Shown in pieces: positions 11,340 to 23,976 of a stretch of 64,000 bases of DNA. The notes beneath the pieces were generated by a model. The model did not search any database and had not been told where the DNA came from. It worked only from the letters and a program-made list of their open reading frames with translations. This DNA is from Pochonia chlamydosporia 170. Its lineage: Eukaryota > Ascomycota > Sordariomycetes > Hypocreales > Clavicipitaceae. Location of the stretch: contig NC_035790.1 of assembly GCF_001653235.2 (NCBI RefSeq), positions 1,364,001 through 1,428,000 on the forward strand, written 5' to 3'. Within the stretch, counting starts at the first letter, position 1; every line of letters begins with the position of its first letter. A program made the position numbers and the translations under genes.

Positions 11340-13500
11340 AGTTGCAAGTTGATGGTTGAATGGAAGAATATGAAATTTGACCATTTTTTGGTCTCTGTCC
11401 ATGTATATTGATACCCAACATTGAAACTGACCGCCCATGGGCGAAAGATGCATGTGCGTTATCGGGCTATTATGCTGTGCTTGGATTTGGCGGTGATTAT
11501 GGGCATTACAATCGGTGCTAAGTTTGTCGACCAATGGCCTGCTCCTGTTACAATGTCTGCATCGTTTTTGATACAGGGTAGTTGTCCTTGTCATTGTTTT
11601 GGGTGCAGAATAGAACGACCTGTCAGAGATTCCAGAATGACGACCGGCTACGATTGGATTCTATGTCGGAAAAGCGGGTGGTTGGGCAATAACTGGACAC
11701 TGAAACTAGTTCTCGGAGTGCTCTTTATTGGGGGCTCGATAATACGCCGATTCTGACAGCATTTTTTGAGGGCGTATCGCCCAAGTCAGGAGGAGTTTCA
11801 GAGTTTCACCTGCGACTAGGAGTGGACTTGATTGTGATGCATCTAGTTACATTTTTGGCACAGTTCACAGTTCTGACACGATTCTTATTCCGAGATGTCG
11901 TATTTATGTAGGCGGTGTATATCCATACTTGGACTTGTCGTCTCTGAGAGTACTCCGCAGAAATGGAGGAATCGCTCTTTACCCGATATCCGGGCAACTT
12001 ATTGTGTTTGCGAATGCAAAAGATAGATACTCTCCAAAGATTCTCAAGTCCCCACTACAGCAGGCAGCGAAGCCTGATATCTATCATGAAATAGAGTAGT
12101 TGAGCGAAAATGTCTGTGGCAGTGTCGCTGTTTGTTGAGGCTCTGCGATACTGCAACGCCAGAGCCTCCCATTCTTCTCGCTCAACGTCTGGTGCCTTGA
12201 GTAAAGAGTCAATATGTACAGTATACTCAAGTAATCTCCACATCCAAGACACAAGTATTTCTCCTTTGTCCATTGACGAAGCCAAACAATCGCAGCTCCA
12301 CCACAAGCAAAACAGTCAAGTTCGCCAAGGCAGCCTGATCCGTCGCCATCAGCCACATCAGGTAGAATACAGGCAAACTCTATGCTGCAGTGACAATGTG
12401 CACTGCCATCGACATCTCGACAAGCATGAATACCCAGGCAGATTCACTTGTACACGCGGCACCGCCGTGAGTTGAGCGCTTTCTAGAAGCATGCGCGATC
12501 CTTCCACACCAAGCACGAGGCATTCCCAGTTTCGGACTTGACCTATCTATATGACGTGCAGGGTGCCAAGCTTCTCCCCCTTTGCAAATAGCATCTATAC
12601 TTTGCACACAATACAAACAATCGCCACAGGCCTATATTGTAAACGGCACCGGACGATAAATTCGAGCGCGGGAACCTCGACGTGGACGTAAGCAGTGGGG
12701 ACCAGGCCGCCGGAAGAAACGGAGACAATAAGCGGTGATGGGAGCACATACTTGAGTATGTACGTTATGGAAACATAGGAGATGATAGGGCATTACTTCC
12801 GAAGAACTTTGGAGTCGTAGGACTGTACAGCACAATTAGGGTCTCGTCTGCGCTGGAAATGCAAACGATACTGCTCAGCCTGACGAGATCCATTGAACGA
12901 TGCATACGCACCACGCAAGCAAGACAATGAATGGACCGGCCTCCTCGCTCCATCTTGATCGTGCATTGCGTCGAAAAATTGGAGACTGCAACCGATCTAT
13001 GTTGAATGCCTAACTAAGTATGTACTCTACTCCGAAGTGTAAGCATAGTACTTCACTGCACAGTACTGCCCACTCGCAGGACAGAGACGAGAAACATCAA
13101 ACAGAAACCTCGGCCTCTTGTTGCCAACAATAGGCCCGTGTCTGATGAATCACGATTAACGTGACACTCAGTGCTCTCATTTTTCGAACCCATTTTCCGG
13201 CTCGCCTCGGAAAAAGGGGGTCCCCGAGCGGCGTGTAGAGCCTGCACATGTAATCTCCGACAAGCACAATAGACGAACAATACGTACAATACTTGTCAAG
13301 TGTCAAGTAGGTATTCTTCGGGGAAGTTCCACAGATAACCCCAAGGTGACGTTGCAATCAACTCAAGAGCCAAGCAAGCATCATGTGGGAAAGGTGACAA
13401 AAATAGGTGGGCAGCAATTTTGATGACGGGTCAGATATACGGTAGCCGAGTTTGAGATACATTCTTCGGAATCGCCGACTAACGAACCGGTGTAGGGGAC
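11340..13500. other. Gene-poor stretch
   Basis: No supported gene. Open frames are at most about 140 codons, overlap on both strands and have cysteine/serine-rich, domain-free translations. Short GTACAGTA-type palindromes occur (for example near 12217 and 12823). Confidence 0.5.
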
Positions 13501-13540
13501 CTGAAACGGCGAAACATGCGGTTCACAAGGGAACAACGGG

Positions 13541-14140
13541 AAAAAAAAAAAAAAAAAATAGTAATATGGAATACTCAACTGTCATTTCCTGCTGGTCAGA
13601 TAGACGTATGCAGGGACCTTGTGTTTTAGATGAGTACTCCGTGGACTGTAAATACCGGTAACTTGGGGATACAAATTTAAGAGGAAAAAAGAAAAAAAAA
13701 AGTGACAAGAGCGTCCTGTCCAACCGCGTAGCATGTCCCACGAGCATTGTCTAGAAAATGCCCACTGCTTACTGTACTCATGGGTACTACTATCTGGACC
13801 GGACCGCGTAGAGCTCCTACGAGACGAAATAGTCACGAGGGTAGAAAAAAAGGGTCGAAGCAATGACAGGAAACGATGCGTCATGAGTACAGTTATCTCG
13901 CGTCCTATAAAAAAAAGAGACATGCAGAATGCGTTTCAAAGATCACCGAATGCCCAAATGATGACAAAAAGAATTCCCCTTCTGGAAGGCAGAAAGAAAA
14001 GAATAAGAAACAAGAAAGCAAAACAAGTCTGCAGGGAAAAAAAAAAAAACGCCATATTGATTCATCCACACGTGGCGAACAAGTAATACCATGCGATTTT
14101 GTTTCTACCGGAAGAAGGAGAAGCAAAAAAAAAAAAAAAA
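13541..14140. repeat. Cluster of poly(A) tracts
   Basis: Homopolymer A runs of 18 (13541-13558), 13 (14037-14049) and 16 (14125-14140) nt lie within 600 bp, together with purine-rich AAGAAAA stretches. All A-runs are on the plus strand. No open frame here is credible as a gene, because the frames that read through encode poly-Lys. Confidence 0.85.
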
Positions 14141-15250
14141 GCAAAGAGAAAAAAGTCTTGATTTGTTTCCCGATCCGGCAACTCATGTAGATGAGGCGCG
14201 CTGCCAACTCCACGTCATCAAATTTGTTGGGTGCAGGGGACGGGGAAGAAGGAAAGGAAAAACGTCAGCATTGCATGCATAATCTTGAGTGAGATCTGAG
14301 ATTTGGGAGGACGAACGCCATGGGCAGGATGGGGATGGGAACGCGGGTTCTTGATGTTGGCCGATTTTATGGAGAAAGGGTGCGGTGCATTGCTCGGCAT
14401 ACTTTTTATCATGTCGATGGTTCTGAATCAATCTGTTGGTTATGATGTATGCTCCGGTGACTAGTTTGGTTGGTTGGGGGATGAAAATGATAATGGGATA
14501 ATGTGAGACGTCAGAGTTTGGTTGAATATCACGACCAACACATTTTCAAAACCTCACTTGCCTATACAGGAAATTTTGTTTGTTACATTGCGTCACGTTA
14601 CAGCAAGGTACAGTCAGTATCAACACAACATCACCACTTTCAGGCAAGTAGTCAAGTTGCCTGGCATGGATTCAACGATAATAATATCCGATAAAAGTCC
14701 TCATCAATTCTCACATGAATGCAAAAATCTCACACTCATATCAATACCCTCCCAGGCAGCAAACCCCATCAACACACAAAAAGTCCAACTAAACCACCGC
14801 TCACCAGTCCAGAAGACGGAAAACGGAAGAATAGCCCAAACCACATGGTCACTGCCCATCTTCAGCATTGACGAGGCCGTAGCTCCCAAACACCGACCAC
14901 ACGCCTCACACATGACGCTGAATAAAACAAAGAAACACACACACAGTTTGCACGCCTACACCAAAGACCACCTAAAGATCACAGCTTTCCCACACCCATC
15001 TTCCACAAGTTCCGCGCAACAATGCCAGAAAGTTCCGGCGGCAGCCATTCGGAAGCTCCCCACGCCCTACCCATCGGCGTTACCCAAAAGTGGCTGCGGC
15101 AACTAACCATTATTTTACGCTCTCATGCCGTATTTGCGCTTTCCCGGCAACCTCCCTTTTGCCCTATTCTGCCTGGCCGGTATGTATTGTTGCTGTAGGA
15201 CGGGTACGTGGTGGATCATGTTCGAATAGGCTTCCAAGGACAATAAGAAA

Positions 15251-15298
<48 letters not shown>

Positions 15299-18220
15299 GC
15301 ACTCTAAATCTGTGGAACACCAGTATTGCGCCTCACACTCATAGGCTACCATTATTTGTAATTGGAAGACGAAAAGAAAAATCCGGTTTCGCTTACGTCG
15401 TCGGTGGAGAGAAAACCAAAACAGACAGACTGCCAAAAGGAGTCTTTTGCAGCGATACCGACCTTCGTCCGTCTATGTTTAGACAACCGAGTTGACCCGT
15501 GGGCTTCTCGCTTCATTTCTCTACCTGTAAGCGACGTAGTATGTTTCTAATTAAACGGAAAGTCTCCGTTCCGTTGATCTGTATTGGAAACGAGCCAAAG
15601 AGTCTGGCAGGGCTGAACGCAGGCGGTGGACAAGCGAAGGATCAAAGGTAAAAAAAGAAAATGTTACTGTACAGTATCACTCGCCTAGCAGTCATATGTA
15701 ACAATGGAGTTTGGTGTAACAATACAGTAGGCGTCTTTTTGATGAACACGTAAGACCAGGGGGCGTGTGTGATGGAATTGGAGTCTGGTGGAATAGAGTC
15801 AAAGTTCAAAGTTGGGCAAGACAAAGTCAAGGTCAGTGTTTCAATGCCGGTCTGCGGTGCCGCGAGGACCTTTCTCATCCAATAGGCATCAGTTGATTGT
15901 TGCGAAAGCTATTGTTGCCATGTGCTTCCATGTCAATGCTTTGAGTCCGGCGGCAAGCCGACATCAAATCAATCCATAGGAACATGGAAGCATCAAATAG
16001 ATTCTTTAATATACAGTACTATATGGTATCAATATGGAATCGGCCGGAAGGAGCATCAATTGGTGGAAAGCGACGTGGCCCTGGCTCAGGGCCGCGGATT
16101 TCATTATACTCCAGAGGCAATCCCATGATGACATCTAGCCTCCCATACAAAACAGCACATTGTACACACTCACTCCTCATTACTAACAATACGGATTACG
16201 GAGACAGCGAAACGCCTCGCAATCGGAAACGTTTAACCCGCAACCACCTTAAAGCCTTGTACCACATCCTCGGGTCCAAAGGGACCAGCAAACTCCACGC
16301 CACCGCGCCGCCTCGTGGAGTTTGTCAAAAACGGGACAAAACCTCAATGGGGTGGGAACAATAAAATGGAAAAGAATACGGGTGTGCGAAACGAGACTTT
16401 TGTTCATCCTTCTGCCGAGGGCGTGTCAACACTCCCCAACTTTCCAACCCTGATATGGTGTGCACGCTCGGTAGATGCGTCGTGTCAGTTATGCTTGAGC
16501 CTCTCGGTGGGCGTGGCCTATGATTGTGCTAAACGATGGGCTTTGAAGAATGGTCCCGTCGTATTTACGGTTTTTTCTGTCCTTTCGGTCCCGGTGATCT
16601 GGGGGCTAGGCTTGGTCTGTGAGAACAAAAAAGGATGACGGACGAACAAAAGGTATGAGCGCTCGTGATAGGTGGAGGTACGACTACGTGCAAGATCATT
16701 TTCAACTGGAGTGTTTGTAAAGGCCTCATGTGACATGGTTGAGGTCGTAGGTTCCTTACACTTGCTAGGTTTCATTCTGTTATACGTGTAAGCAACTCGT
16801 GTCAAACCAACAGCGGTACAGTAACACTTGGCTCATATGACTTGACCTTGAGCCAACCCCTTGGGCATGAATTTTTGATAGACGGTTTATCAAAGTTGCC
16901 ACTCGAGAGGATATGTATGATATGACAGCTCAAAAGAAGCCTCGAGTTTCGCGGTTGCCTGCTGTCCCATGCCCACTACTCACCAACAAACAACAGCAAA
17001 TGATAAAGCTAGGCAGTAGGATACGGTACTTACAAGATTTTTAGTACGAGATAGTGATTTACTGTAGGTACCGTATTAATACAATGCGCTGTACTACACA
17101 ATCACACGGCGCCTCTTCAAATGACATCATGTCTGCCTTATCGTCTTGGCACTAAGCTTCCGCTTGTAGCAGAGTCCTCATCTCGCCTTGTGCGAAAACG
17201 TGCATCAAAATCCGACAGCTTGGGAGACACTACTCTAGTGCCGCCGCCAGTCAGCAAAGCATTAGTTTGCCGCTAGCTAGCGCCAGATTCCATGAAGGAT
17301 GTCGAGATGTGGATGGATGCTGCTCCGATCATGCCGCTAAACTATTGGAAGCAATGACAAGCAAGCCTGTTTACCCTGGTAAATACAAGCCACTCTTCAA
17401 GAGGGGATGAAACTAAAAAACACCATGTAAGCGGAAATGGGCGACGTGAAGAAAATGGGGATAAGAGAAAACGCAGTGGTGGCATGTAGATTCGGCTAGG
17501 TATTTTTCTTGCCAACCATGTTGCGAACCCAATCCTCGGACTCGTCGCCACGGGATCGAAAGGCCGTCAAACGATGGCAGGATGGAAAGACTCGTGACTT
17601 TTGCTCGAAAGAGGCTGACTAAAGTAAAAGGTTCAACCAACATGTTGAGTTTTTCTGACAAGAAAGAAGACGTCTTGAGGCTTGGCATGACTGAGGGGGC
17701 GCTTCCCTTGCCGAGTGGCTGGTGGTGACTGGTGGTGTTGTGACCTCGAGGGGGTGACAGAGGGCCACATTGAAGCCAATCTGGACAGGACTTTGCGACT
17801 GGTGTGCACTGTATCCAAGAGTCATACAGCACAAGAGACGCCAGACTCGGGGGGAACAAACCAAAACCGGTGCAAAATGGGTTCAAATGTTGGTGAATGC
17901 AGTGCCAAGCAAAGACACAATATAAAACCTGGCAGCCAATCACACGCAGCAAGGCGTTCAAATGTTGTGGTTGACACTGACCTGGCCGAAGCTGTGGGGC
18001 CAGAGCCGATGGAGCCGCCCAGCCAACGGCAGTCCGGGACACGGGCGCTAAACCCAACAAGGTAGTCAATGGACCGACTCCTCAGCCCGATTTCGACAAC
18101 AATAGCAATTATGGAAGCGGACAATAGGAAGATGCCCAGATGTCGAGTTCCAACCCACGACTTGGGGGTGAGGACCAGACGCCTCCTCATTCTGCCATGT
18201 ACGGAGTTACGAGGACTCTG
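14141..18220. other. Gene-poor stretch
   Basis: No supported gene. The longest frame (17413-18069, minus) lacks domains, has overlapping alternatives in other frames, and no plausible start context or introns. The sequence contains scattered GTACAGTAC-like palindromes and a very long T tract described separately. Confidence 0.5.
15254..15296 (+). repeat. T43 homopolymer tract
   Basis: An uninterrupted run of 43 T residues, flanked by CTC on the left and GCGCAC on the right. Its length may be approximate because homopolymers are error-prone in sequencing and assembly. It could act as a nucleosome-excluding element, or be the fossil of a poly(A) tail of a minus-strand insertion; no retroposed gene is recognisable beside it. 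Confidence 0.9.
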
Positions 18221-18263
18221 ATGTACTGTGCTGTACAGTACTGTACTGCACAGTTACTGTAAT
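18221..18263. repeat. Dense TACTGTACAGTA palindrome cluster
   Basis: Overlapping TGTACTGTG, CTGTACAGTACTG, TACTGCACAGTTACTG units form a self-complementary tract centred on GTAC. Related copies occur nearby at about 18316-18340 and in many other places across 12-20 kb. Confidence 0.7.
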
Positions 18264-20420
18264 ACCAGATGGTCAGTCAAGCTTCAGTGAACCGCTGGGA
18301 AATGCAGTATCAGCACGGTACTTACAGTACAGCACAGTCGACAAAATGTCCATCCGGAAATCCTCCCGCGGACACCGTCGCGGACGCCGTTGCAGTCCTA
18401 TCCCATACCTAGGTACCCAACAGAGTCTGGTGTCTGGTTTGTTTGCCGGATCAACCTGACCTGACCTAGCTCACTGTCCTCCGTACGGAGTATCCGACCC
18501 GAAGAAATAAACAATATGATTCAGCCTGACGCCTCCATGCAACATTGTCGCCGGCCGAACCGCCGATGGCACTGGTTAGAGACTCCTACTCGTTGCGAAT
18601 TCGCTTAATTGACACATATACAGGACACGACAGGACACTGTACATGACATGGCATGACTTGAAAGCATGCGGGATGCCAATGATCCGTGTGTGTGTAGTG
18701 TGTGCGTACTGCATATCCCGCCTCTGTGAGTTTCCCCATCGTACGATGAATGCACGATCGTAGCTAACATGCTTGAGCAATGGCCACCCCGAGCCTTTTC
18801 GGCTGCTTTCTTGCCATTCGCATTCGCACCCCCATTGCTTGCCACTTCGACGGATGAAGTGATGGGGACATCGTCATCGTTTGATACTGGTACAGTACAC
18901 ACTTTGAACCTATTCACAGACCAAAACAAAACTGGAAAGTGAAAAAAAAAATGAAAAAAAAAAAAAAAAAATGGAGGCGTCACAACCAGTGGGACTGTTG
19001 TCCTTCGACAATACAGAGTAACCATGCCACTTTGAATCCGCTGTAGCTGTGAATAGCACGCATAATCTCGCTTGAGCCAGCTCCGACGGAGAGGCCCCCA
19101 AAAGGGCTAAAAAAAGGGCAGAGGGGAGAAGCAGCGGTCATTGATAGCGTAGCCGCCCAGGCAAGCCAGGACTTGTAGTGTCCATGCCTCCTCACCTGTG
19201 ACAAGATGGTTGGTCCGGCTCATGAACGGTTGTGACCGTCAACGTCCAACTAGACTAGACTAGACCGGACAGGGTTCAGGGAAGTAGTCAAGCAGATAAA
19301 TAGCTTACATGGACAGAGTACTTGTATGCATATCGTGGGATATCCTGTCGTGGAATAGACAGAACCAGAAACATTACCATACAGTACAGTACTATACTGC
19401 ACCATAACAACGTAGAATAAATTTCCACCCAATTCATTCTCGACCTGCAGTATTACAATCTCGCAGTCTCGGAAGAATCCACAGACCTGGGTCTCGCATG
19501 AACAGAAGAAAAAACCCTTTTGTTCTCACCGCACGCAAAGGGCGCGATCTCACACACCCCCTCCCCTGCACCTCGACCCCCCCGACCCTAGCTTTTGAAT
19601 GAATGGAAGGAGAAGGAAGAAAAAGAAAAAGAAATTGGCCCAAGTTTGCTGCTCTGGCCTCCCCATTGTACAGGTAGCGCTGAGGCGAACCGGAATTAGG
19701 CATTTGGATTCCAATCCATTCCCCATTTTTCGTTTGTTGCACTGACGAAGCTGAGGCAGCAGAATGGGAAATTGTTGCGGTGCCCGCCCATTGATGAATT
19801 GTCATTCATTCAAAACGACGCTCCCCATATAAATTGCCACGATGCTGAAATCAAAGCTGGGAGGATGAGCCTATTCCGCGGACGAATAATAAGATCTGAA
19901 TGAGATGGCCGGCTAGATTGGATTGCATTGGCACCCCCTCAATCCCGAGTATCTGGGGTGACACAACCCATTTATTGGCGCTGTGAAAGAGGCGGAGAGA
20001 AGGGGGCATTGAATCATCGTGTGCGATTGGTGAATTTCTTCCTAGAAGATAGCACCATCTACCCGATGTACGTACGGTACTGCACTGTACCTAGGACTGT
20101 TACACAAGAACAAGGGGTGAGGGCGTGTGACAGAAGCATTTGATGTATGTATTGTATCTCTCATCCACACGGCAATGGGAAGGGGGAGGGAGGAAGGGAG
20201 GACCAGAGCGGTCAGGCCCGGTGAGAGAAAAAGGAAGTACCACGAACCGTATGTATGTATGTACAGTGCAGTACAGGGGCATAGAGCACGAGGACCCATG
20301 CATGACATGTTTCGTCAGTGCCAAAATAAAAATCCAAGGCCAGGTCGGGTACAGCATTGTATGAGTGGCTGTTTCTAGTTTGCTACCCATTCACTCTCCA
20401 GTTGAGCTGTGGAGATGCCG
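18264..20420. other. Gene-poor stretch
   Basis: No supported gene. It holds an A18 tract at 18954-18971 next to an A10 tract, further GTACAGTAC-type palindromes (18890, 19385, 20068, 20258) and one perfect CCGTACGG-centred motif near 18480-18492. Open frames are short, overlapping and lack domains. Confidence 0.5.
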
Positions 20421-20444
20421 AGTGAGTAAGTGAGGTGAGTGAGT

Positions 20445-20464
20445 GAATGAATGAATGAATGAAT
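20445..20464 (+). repeat. (GAAT)5 microsatellite
   Basis: Five perfect GAAT units, preceded by related GAGT/GTGA repeats from about 20418, so the whole stretch is a degenerate tetranucleotide tract. Confidence 0.85.
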
Positions 20465-20720
20465 GGGAAGAAAAAGGCTGGGCACACACCCCGTCCACCT
20501 CAAGGGCGTGTGTGGCGTGTAGGAACATCTCGTTTCCGGAGCCATGCGATTTGCCGCCCCCATCCAGTCCTGTAACTTTTTCTAAGCAATGACAAGTGGT
20601 GAATGGGTTAGGTTGGGTGGGAAGGGGGAGGCGTGAATGATGACAAGGAAGCTGGGCTGTAGAATAATAGTGGTTTGGGGGTGTATACATGATACGTATA
20701 CCCGAGCGAGGGTGTGAACA

Positions 20721-20755
20721 GGACAGGACAGGACAGGACAGGACAGGACAGGACA
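20721..20755 (+). repeat. (GGACA)7 microsatellite
   Basis: Seven perfect GGACA pentamers followed by AGGAA. It is a candidate polymorphic marker, with no gene overlapping it. Confidence 0.95.
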
Positions 20756-21816
20756 AGGAAAAAGATATTGTATGTCGCTGTCACTGCAGGACAGCAAAGG
20801 AAAAATAAATAAATAAAAATCCAAACAAAAATGCTGGTGTCTTTTCCCATTGAGGCATTCTGATCCGACGGTACGTGATCTGTGCTTTCTCTCGCTCGCG
20901 GAACGCTGTTGACAGAATACCGAGTAGACGATGCTAGACCATATAATGGAGCAAGACGAAACACCAACGAGGCTGGCTGGGGTGCTCATAGCTGGCGAGA
21001 TATATGAACCGCAGGTTCCTACCCTCTGTTTCACCCATTGTTTTTTTCGCCCTCTCAATCGAAAGATATCGAATTGCTTTGGCTCTTCTTGCTTTTAGAC
21101 TTTTGTCTGTGTTACCCATCTCTATTTCCTTACTTGTCGTTTTAAGCACTTATACACACCATCTTGCTGGATAATATACGCATTTGGGACACACACTCAC
21201 CTCTGCTTGAACCAAGACGACTCATCTCATCCCACTCCATTTCATCGGATTGGACCTTGGCAGCTCTTGTCATCATCCCCTCATCCTTGATCTGCGCCCT
21301 ATAGCATCCTGTTCTGCATTCACATACGCCTGCGTCACTGTTGGCTGCATGGGTAGTTTTCGGTCGAGAGACATACATACATAAACACTTGACCTCCCTG
21401 GTGGCGCGAGACTCCAAGCCTGGTATAAGTGCCGCCAACAACGCCATATTTGTCGTCTGAGACCGGGATTAATCACCCTCATCGCCGCCGGAAGAAAAGC
21501 CCCCTTTTCGACAATTCCTGGACTAACGTTCGGGTACATCGCTCGTCGCCTTTTTCCTCTTGGACTGCGCTTGCATCCGGACACGCGCGACAGTGCAAAC
21601 ACTGGTGTTTCTGTCGTGGCATTCTTGTGGCGGGCATCGCGGTATAAACACCCGACCTGCCCTTGCGTATCCGAATCCCTGGGACCATCTCAGACATTGA
21701 AAACGTCTTGTTGGTTTTCCACAGACTGCTTACATCTCTCGGGAAGCATTCCTGTAAACGTGCGTGTGGCCACGAACTCACTTCCTCGTCATCAATTCCA
21801 CAACCTTTATCCCACA
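20756..21816. promoter_or_regulatory. Upstream region and probable long 5' leader of the 200-aa gene
   Basis: No independent gene is supported. From about 21050 the plus strand is pyrimidine-rich with many TCATC and CTC runs, as in fungal leaders. The downstream reading frame is open back to 21571, but that extension is Cys/Ser-rich and looks like leader sequence rather than protein. Confidence 0.5.
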
Positions 21817-22419
21817 ATGGAGGCCGCCATTGCGACAATCCTTGACCCTCAGGGTCTTCTTTCCAAAGAGTCGGCAAGTCAAGTGTCTCCTCCACCAGCG
21901 TATTCTCCCCAGTCACGACACAGCCCTGCCAGGATGGCCGCAGCTGGAGATGCACAAATGTACTCTACTCTGCCTTCGCCGCCAGTGGTACTCGGTCGAG
22001 CTCCTCTGTCTGCTATCCTCGCCAGCGAGGATGAAGCCGACTCCGAAGAAGGCCAGTCGCCTATTAGCCTACGAATCAATACCTCCATCAGAATCTCAAG
22101 TCATAACAACATCGTTTGCTTCAACGATACTCCCTCGGAACATGCCAACGCCATTGCTCGAGCTGTGGTCGTTGCTCTCCAGGAAAACAGCTCTGGACAA
22201 TGTGGCATTCCGATGATTGATGAAGATGGTCGACCAAGACCTGTTCGAATCGAAGTCGACGCTGGCGTGGAAGTACAAGGCTCAGGAAATGTGGTTGGTA
22301 ATGAAAAGATTGTCAATGACGTCTTGAGGCAACGTCGTCAGCTTCGTCGTCAACGCGGACAGGGGTCGGACGAAGAAGATGACCAAGATGAGTCTGCTAA
22401 GCGCAGGAGGACCGAGTAA
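21817..22419 (+). CDS. Conserved-looking fungal protein, 200 aa, function unknown
   Basis: Single-exon frame starting at the ATG at 21817 (MEAAIATILDPQG), the first one after a pyrimidine-rich leader; the frame is open upstream to 21571 but that part looks non-coding. The N-terminal third is Ser/Pro-rich. The middle (about residues 85-160) is a compact, probably folded region with alternating hydrophobics (SLRINTSIRIS, NAIARAVVVALQEN, VRIEVDAGVEVQGSGNVVG). The C-terminus is a basic helix (VLRQRRQLRRQRGQG) followed by acidic residues and ending KRRRTE, a possible nuclear localisation signal. I do not recognise a family. A nuclear role is an inference from the basic tail. It stands alone, with about 12 kb of gene-poor DNA upstream. 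Confidence 0.75.
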   Translation: MEAAIATILDPQGLLSKESASQVSPPPAYSPQSRHSPARMAAAGDAQMYSTLPSPPVVLGRAPLSAILASEDEADSEEGQSPISLRINTSIRISSHNNIVCFNDTPSEHANAIARAVVVALQENSSGQCGIPMIDEDGRPRPVRIEVDAGVEVQGSGNVVGNEKIVNDVLRQRRQLRRQRGQGSDEEDDQDESAKRRRTE

Positions 22420-23976
22420 AGTAACATCTATTTTGATATCGTGAATGGGCATTTTGGCGCTTTTCTTCCTTTCTCTATTCTGGTTCTGGCTGCATAAAAC
22501 GAGGTGTGGGATACCCCTTGGCCGTTACTGGTAGAACCAGTGCGAGCCGTTTTGTTTATTTAGGCGTTTGGTAGTCTTGTTGAATTCATTTCTTTTTTCC
22601 TCACTCATACAGTGCCTGCCAGTTCACGCAAGTAGTGACTTGTTCTCGCCTCTCTGGAGCATCATCTTGGTATGACCTGCCAGAGGGTCGTCCTGTTCAC
22701 TTGTCGAAGCGTAAACCTCCCAGGAGCAAAGCTGCCAAACAAACGACACACGTTTCTCTCATGGTCCGGCTTGTCATCTTCACTCGAGTCGAGCATGGCG
22801 TCTTCCCGCTCTCCTCGAAAGCCCCCGTTCCAGATTGTCGGGATTGCCTGCTGCTGTCAACCGAACCTTGCCCTGGATGTCACCAGTGGCTGACCTGCAC
22901 CACCTTTGACTTTCCCAGCGGCCTCCTTGCTGCGTAGCCAGCAGGCTGGATACGCTAGTAGCGATAGCGTCTCGGCAAAACGACTTGCATGGCGTCCCGA
23001 ACCCTCATTCACCACCCTGTCCCAGCAGAGTGGCTCTCTATTCAAGTCGATCCGATGACATTCTTCTCAAGACGCCCATCGAGGATGGGCTTGCTTCCAA
23101 CAGTTGATGTCCTCATCACCTAGCCTCGAACTCTGGTAGGGCCAAACAACTCCCTGTTCTGCCACCAATGACAACCATGGTGAGCCAGTGCAGCGCCCGC
23201 TACTTGGTTCAATATGCTTCAATGACGCGAGCCACAGCGCCGTGGTGTTGGACCAGATGCATTCCCACTGTGACACTTTTCGACTTGCAAGGAACGCGTC
23301 AACGGCAGGCTTGGTGTGGTGCCGTCGTCCCCTCCGGTCGGCTGGTTGTGTGTTGCGACTGCGACGCCCACTTGGAATATCTCCAGACCCTGTGTGTTGC
23401 CACCAATGCCTTTTGATCAAACGGTTCCGTTCTGAGAAAACGTCACCATTCTGGTCACCATTTTGCGGCTAACCGTTTCCCGCACTATTGATGTTCATCC
23501 ATCAGTCCAGCCAGGCTGACTCGTCACCTTTTCTCCATCGTGGGCTCATCAATCAGCACTATTCGCTCTCAATAAACAAGTCCCAATGGCCAACCCTCAG
23601 CTGCTTGTTCGTCCCGCTTCATCTCAACGCCTGAATGGATACTCCCTAGCCCATGGTGGTGGAATTCTTCAGCTTGCCCCTCATCTTCTCCCTCTGCCCC
23701 TCTTTCCAAGAGCTCTGCCACCGCACCTGAGCTGTCCGGATTCGTATGGCCCACCACCTTCAGCCACCTTGTCAAGGAAAGGTGCAAGCTGAACGTAGTT
23801 TAAACTGTAAATTCAAATTTTGTGAAGCAGCGTGAGATCTCTTGTTGCGTTGTTCCCAAAGTCGAGTTCGTCTGCAGTCTCGCTCACTCCCGTCCCTCGT
23901 CCCTCGCGTAGAGATACCATACCGTTGTGATTCAGACGAACAAGCATAGCATTTCGACCAACAAACAACCACGACA
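22420..23976. other. Intergenic, no gene seen
   Basis: About 1.5 kb between the 200-aa gene and the PLC-like gene. Frames of 60-117 codons occur on both strands but overlap and show no domain. The last 150 bp are pyrimidine-rich (repeated GTCCCTCG) and likely the leader of the gene at 23977. Confidence 0.5.

Noticed and set aside
17413..18069. 218-codon open frame on the minus strand in the gene-poor tract
   Set aside because: No domain, competing frames on both strands, and codon use unlike the real genes.
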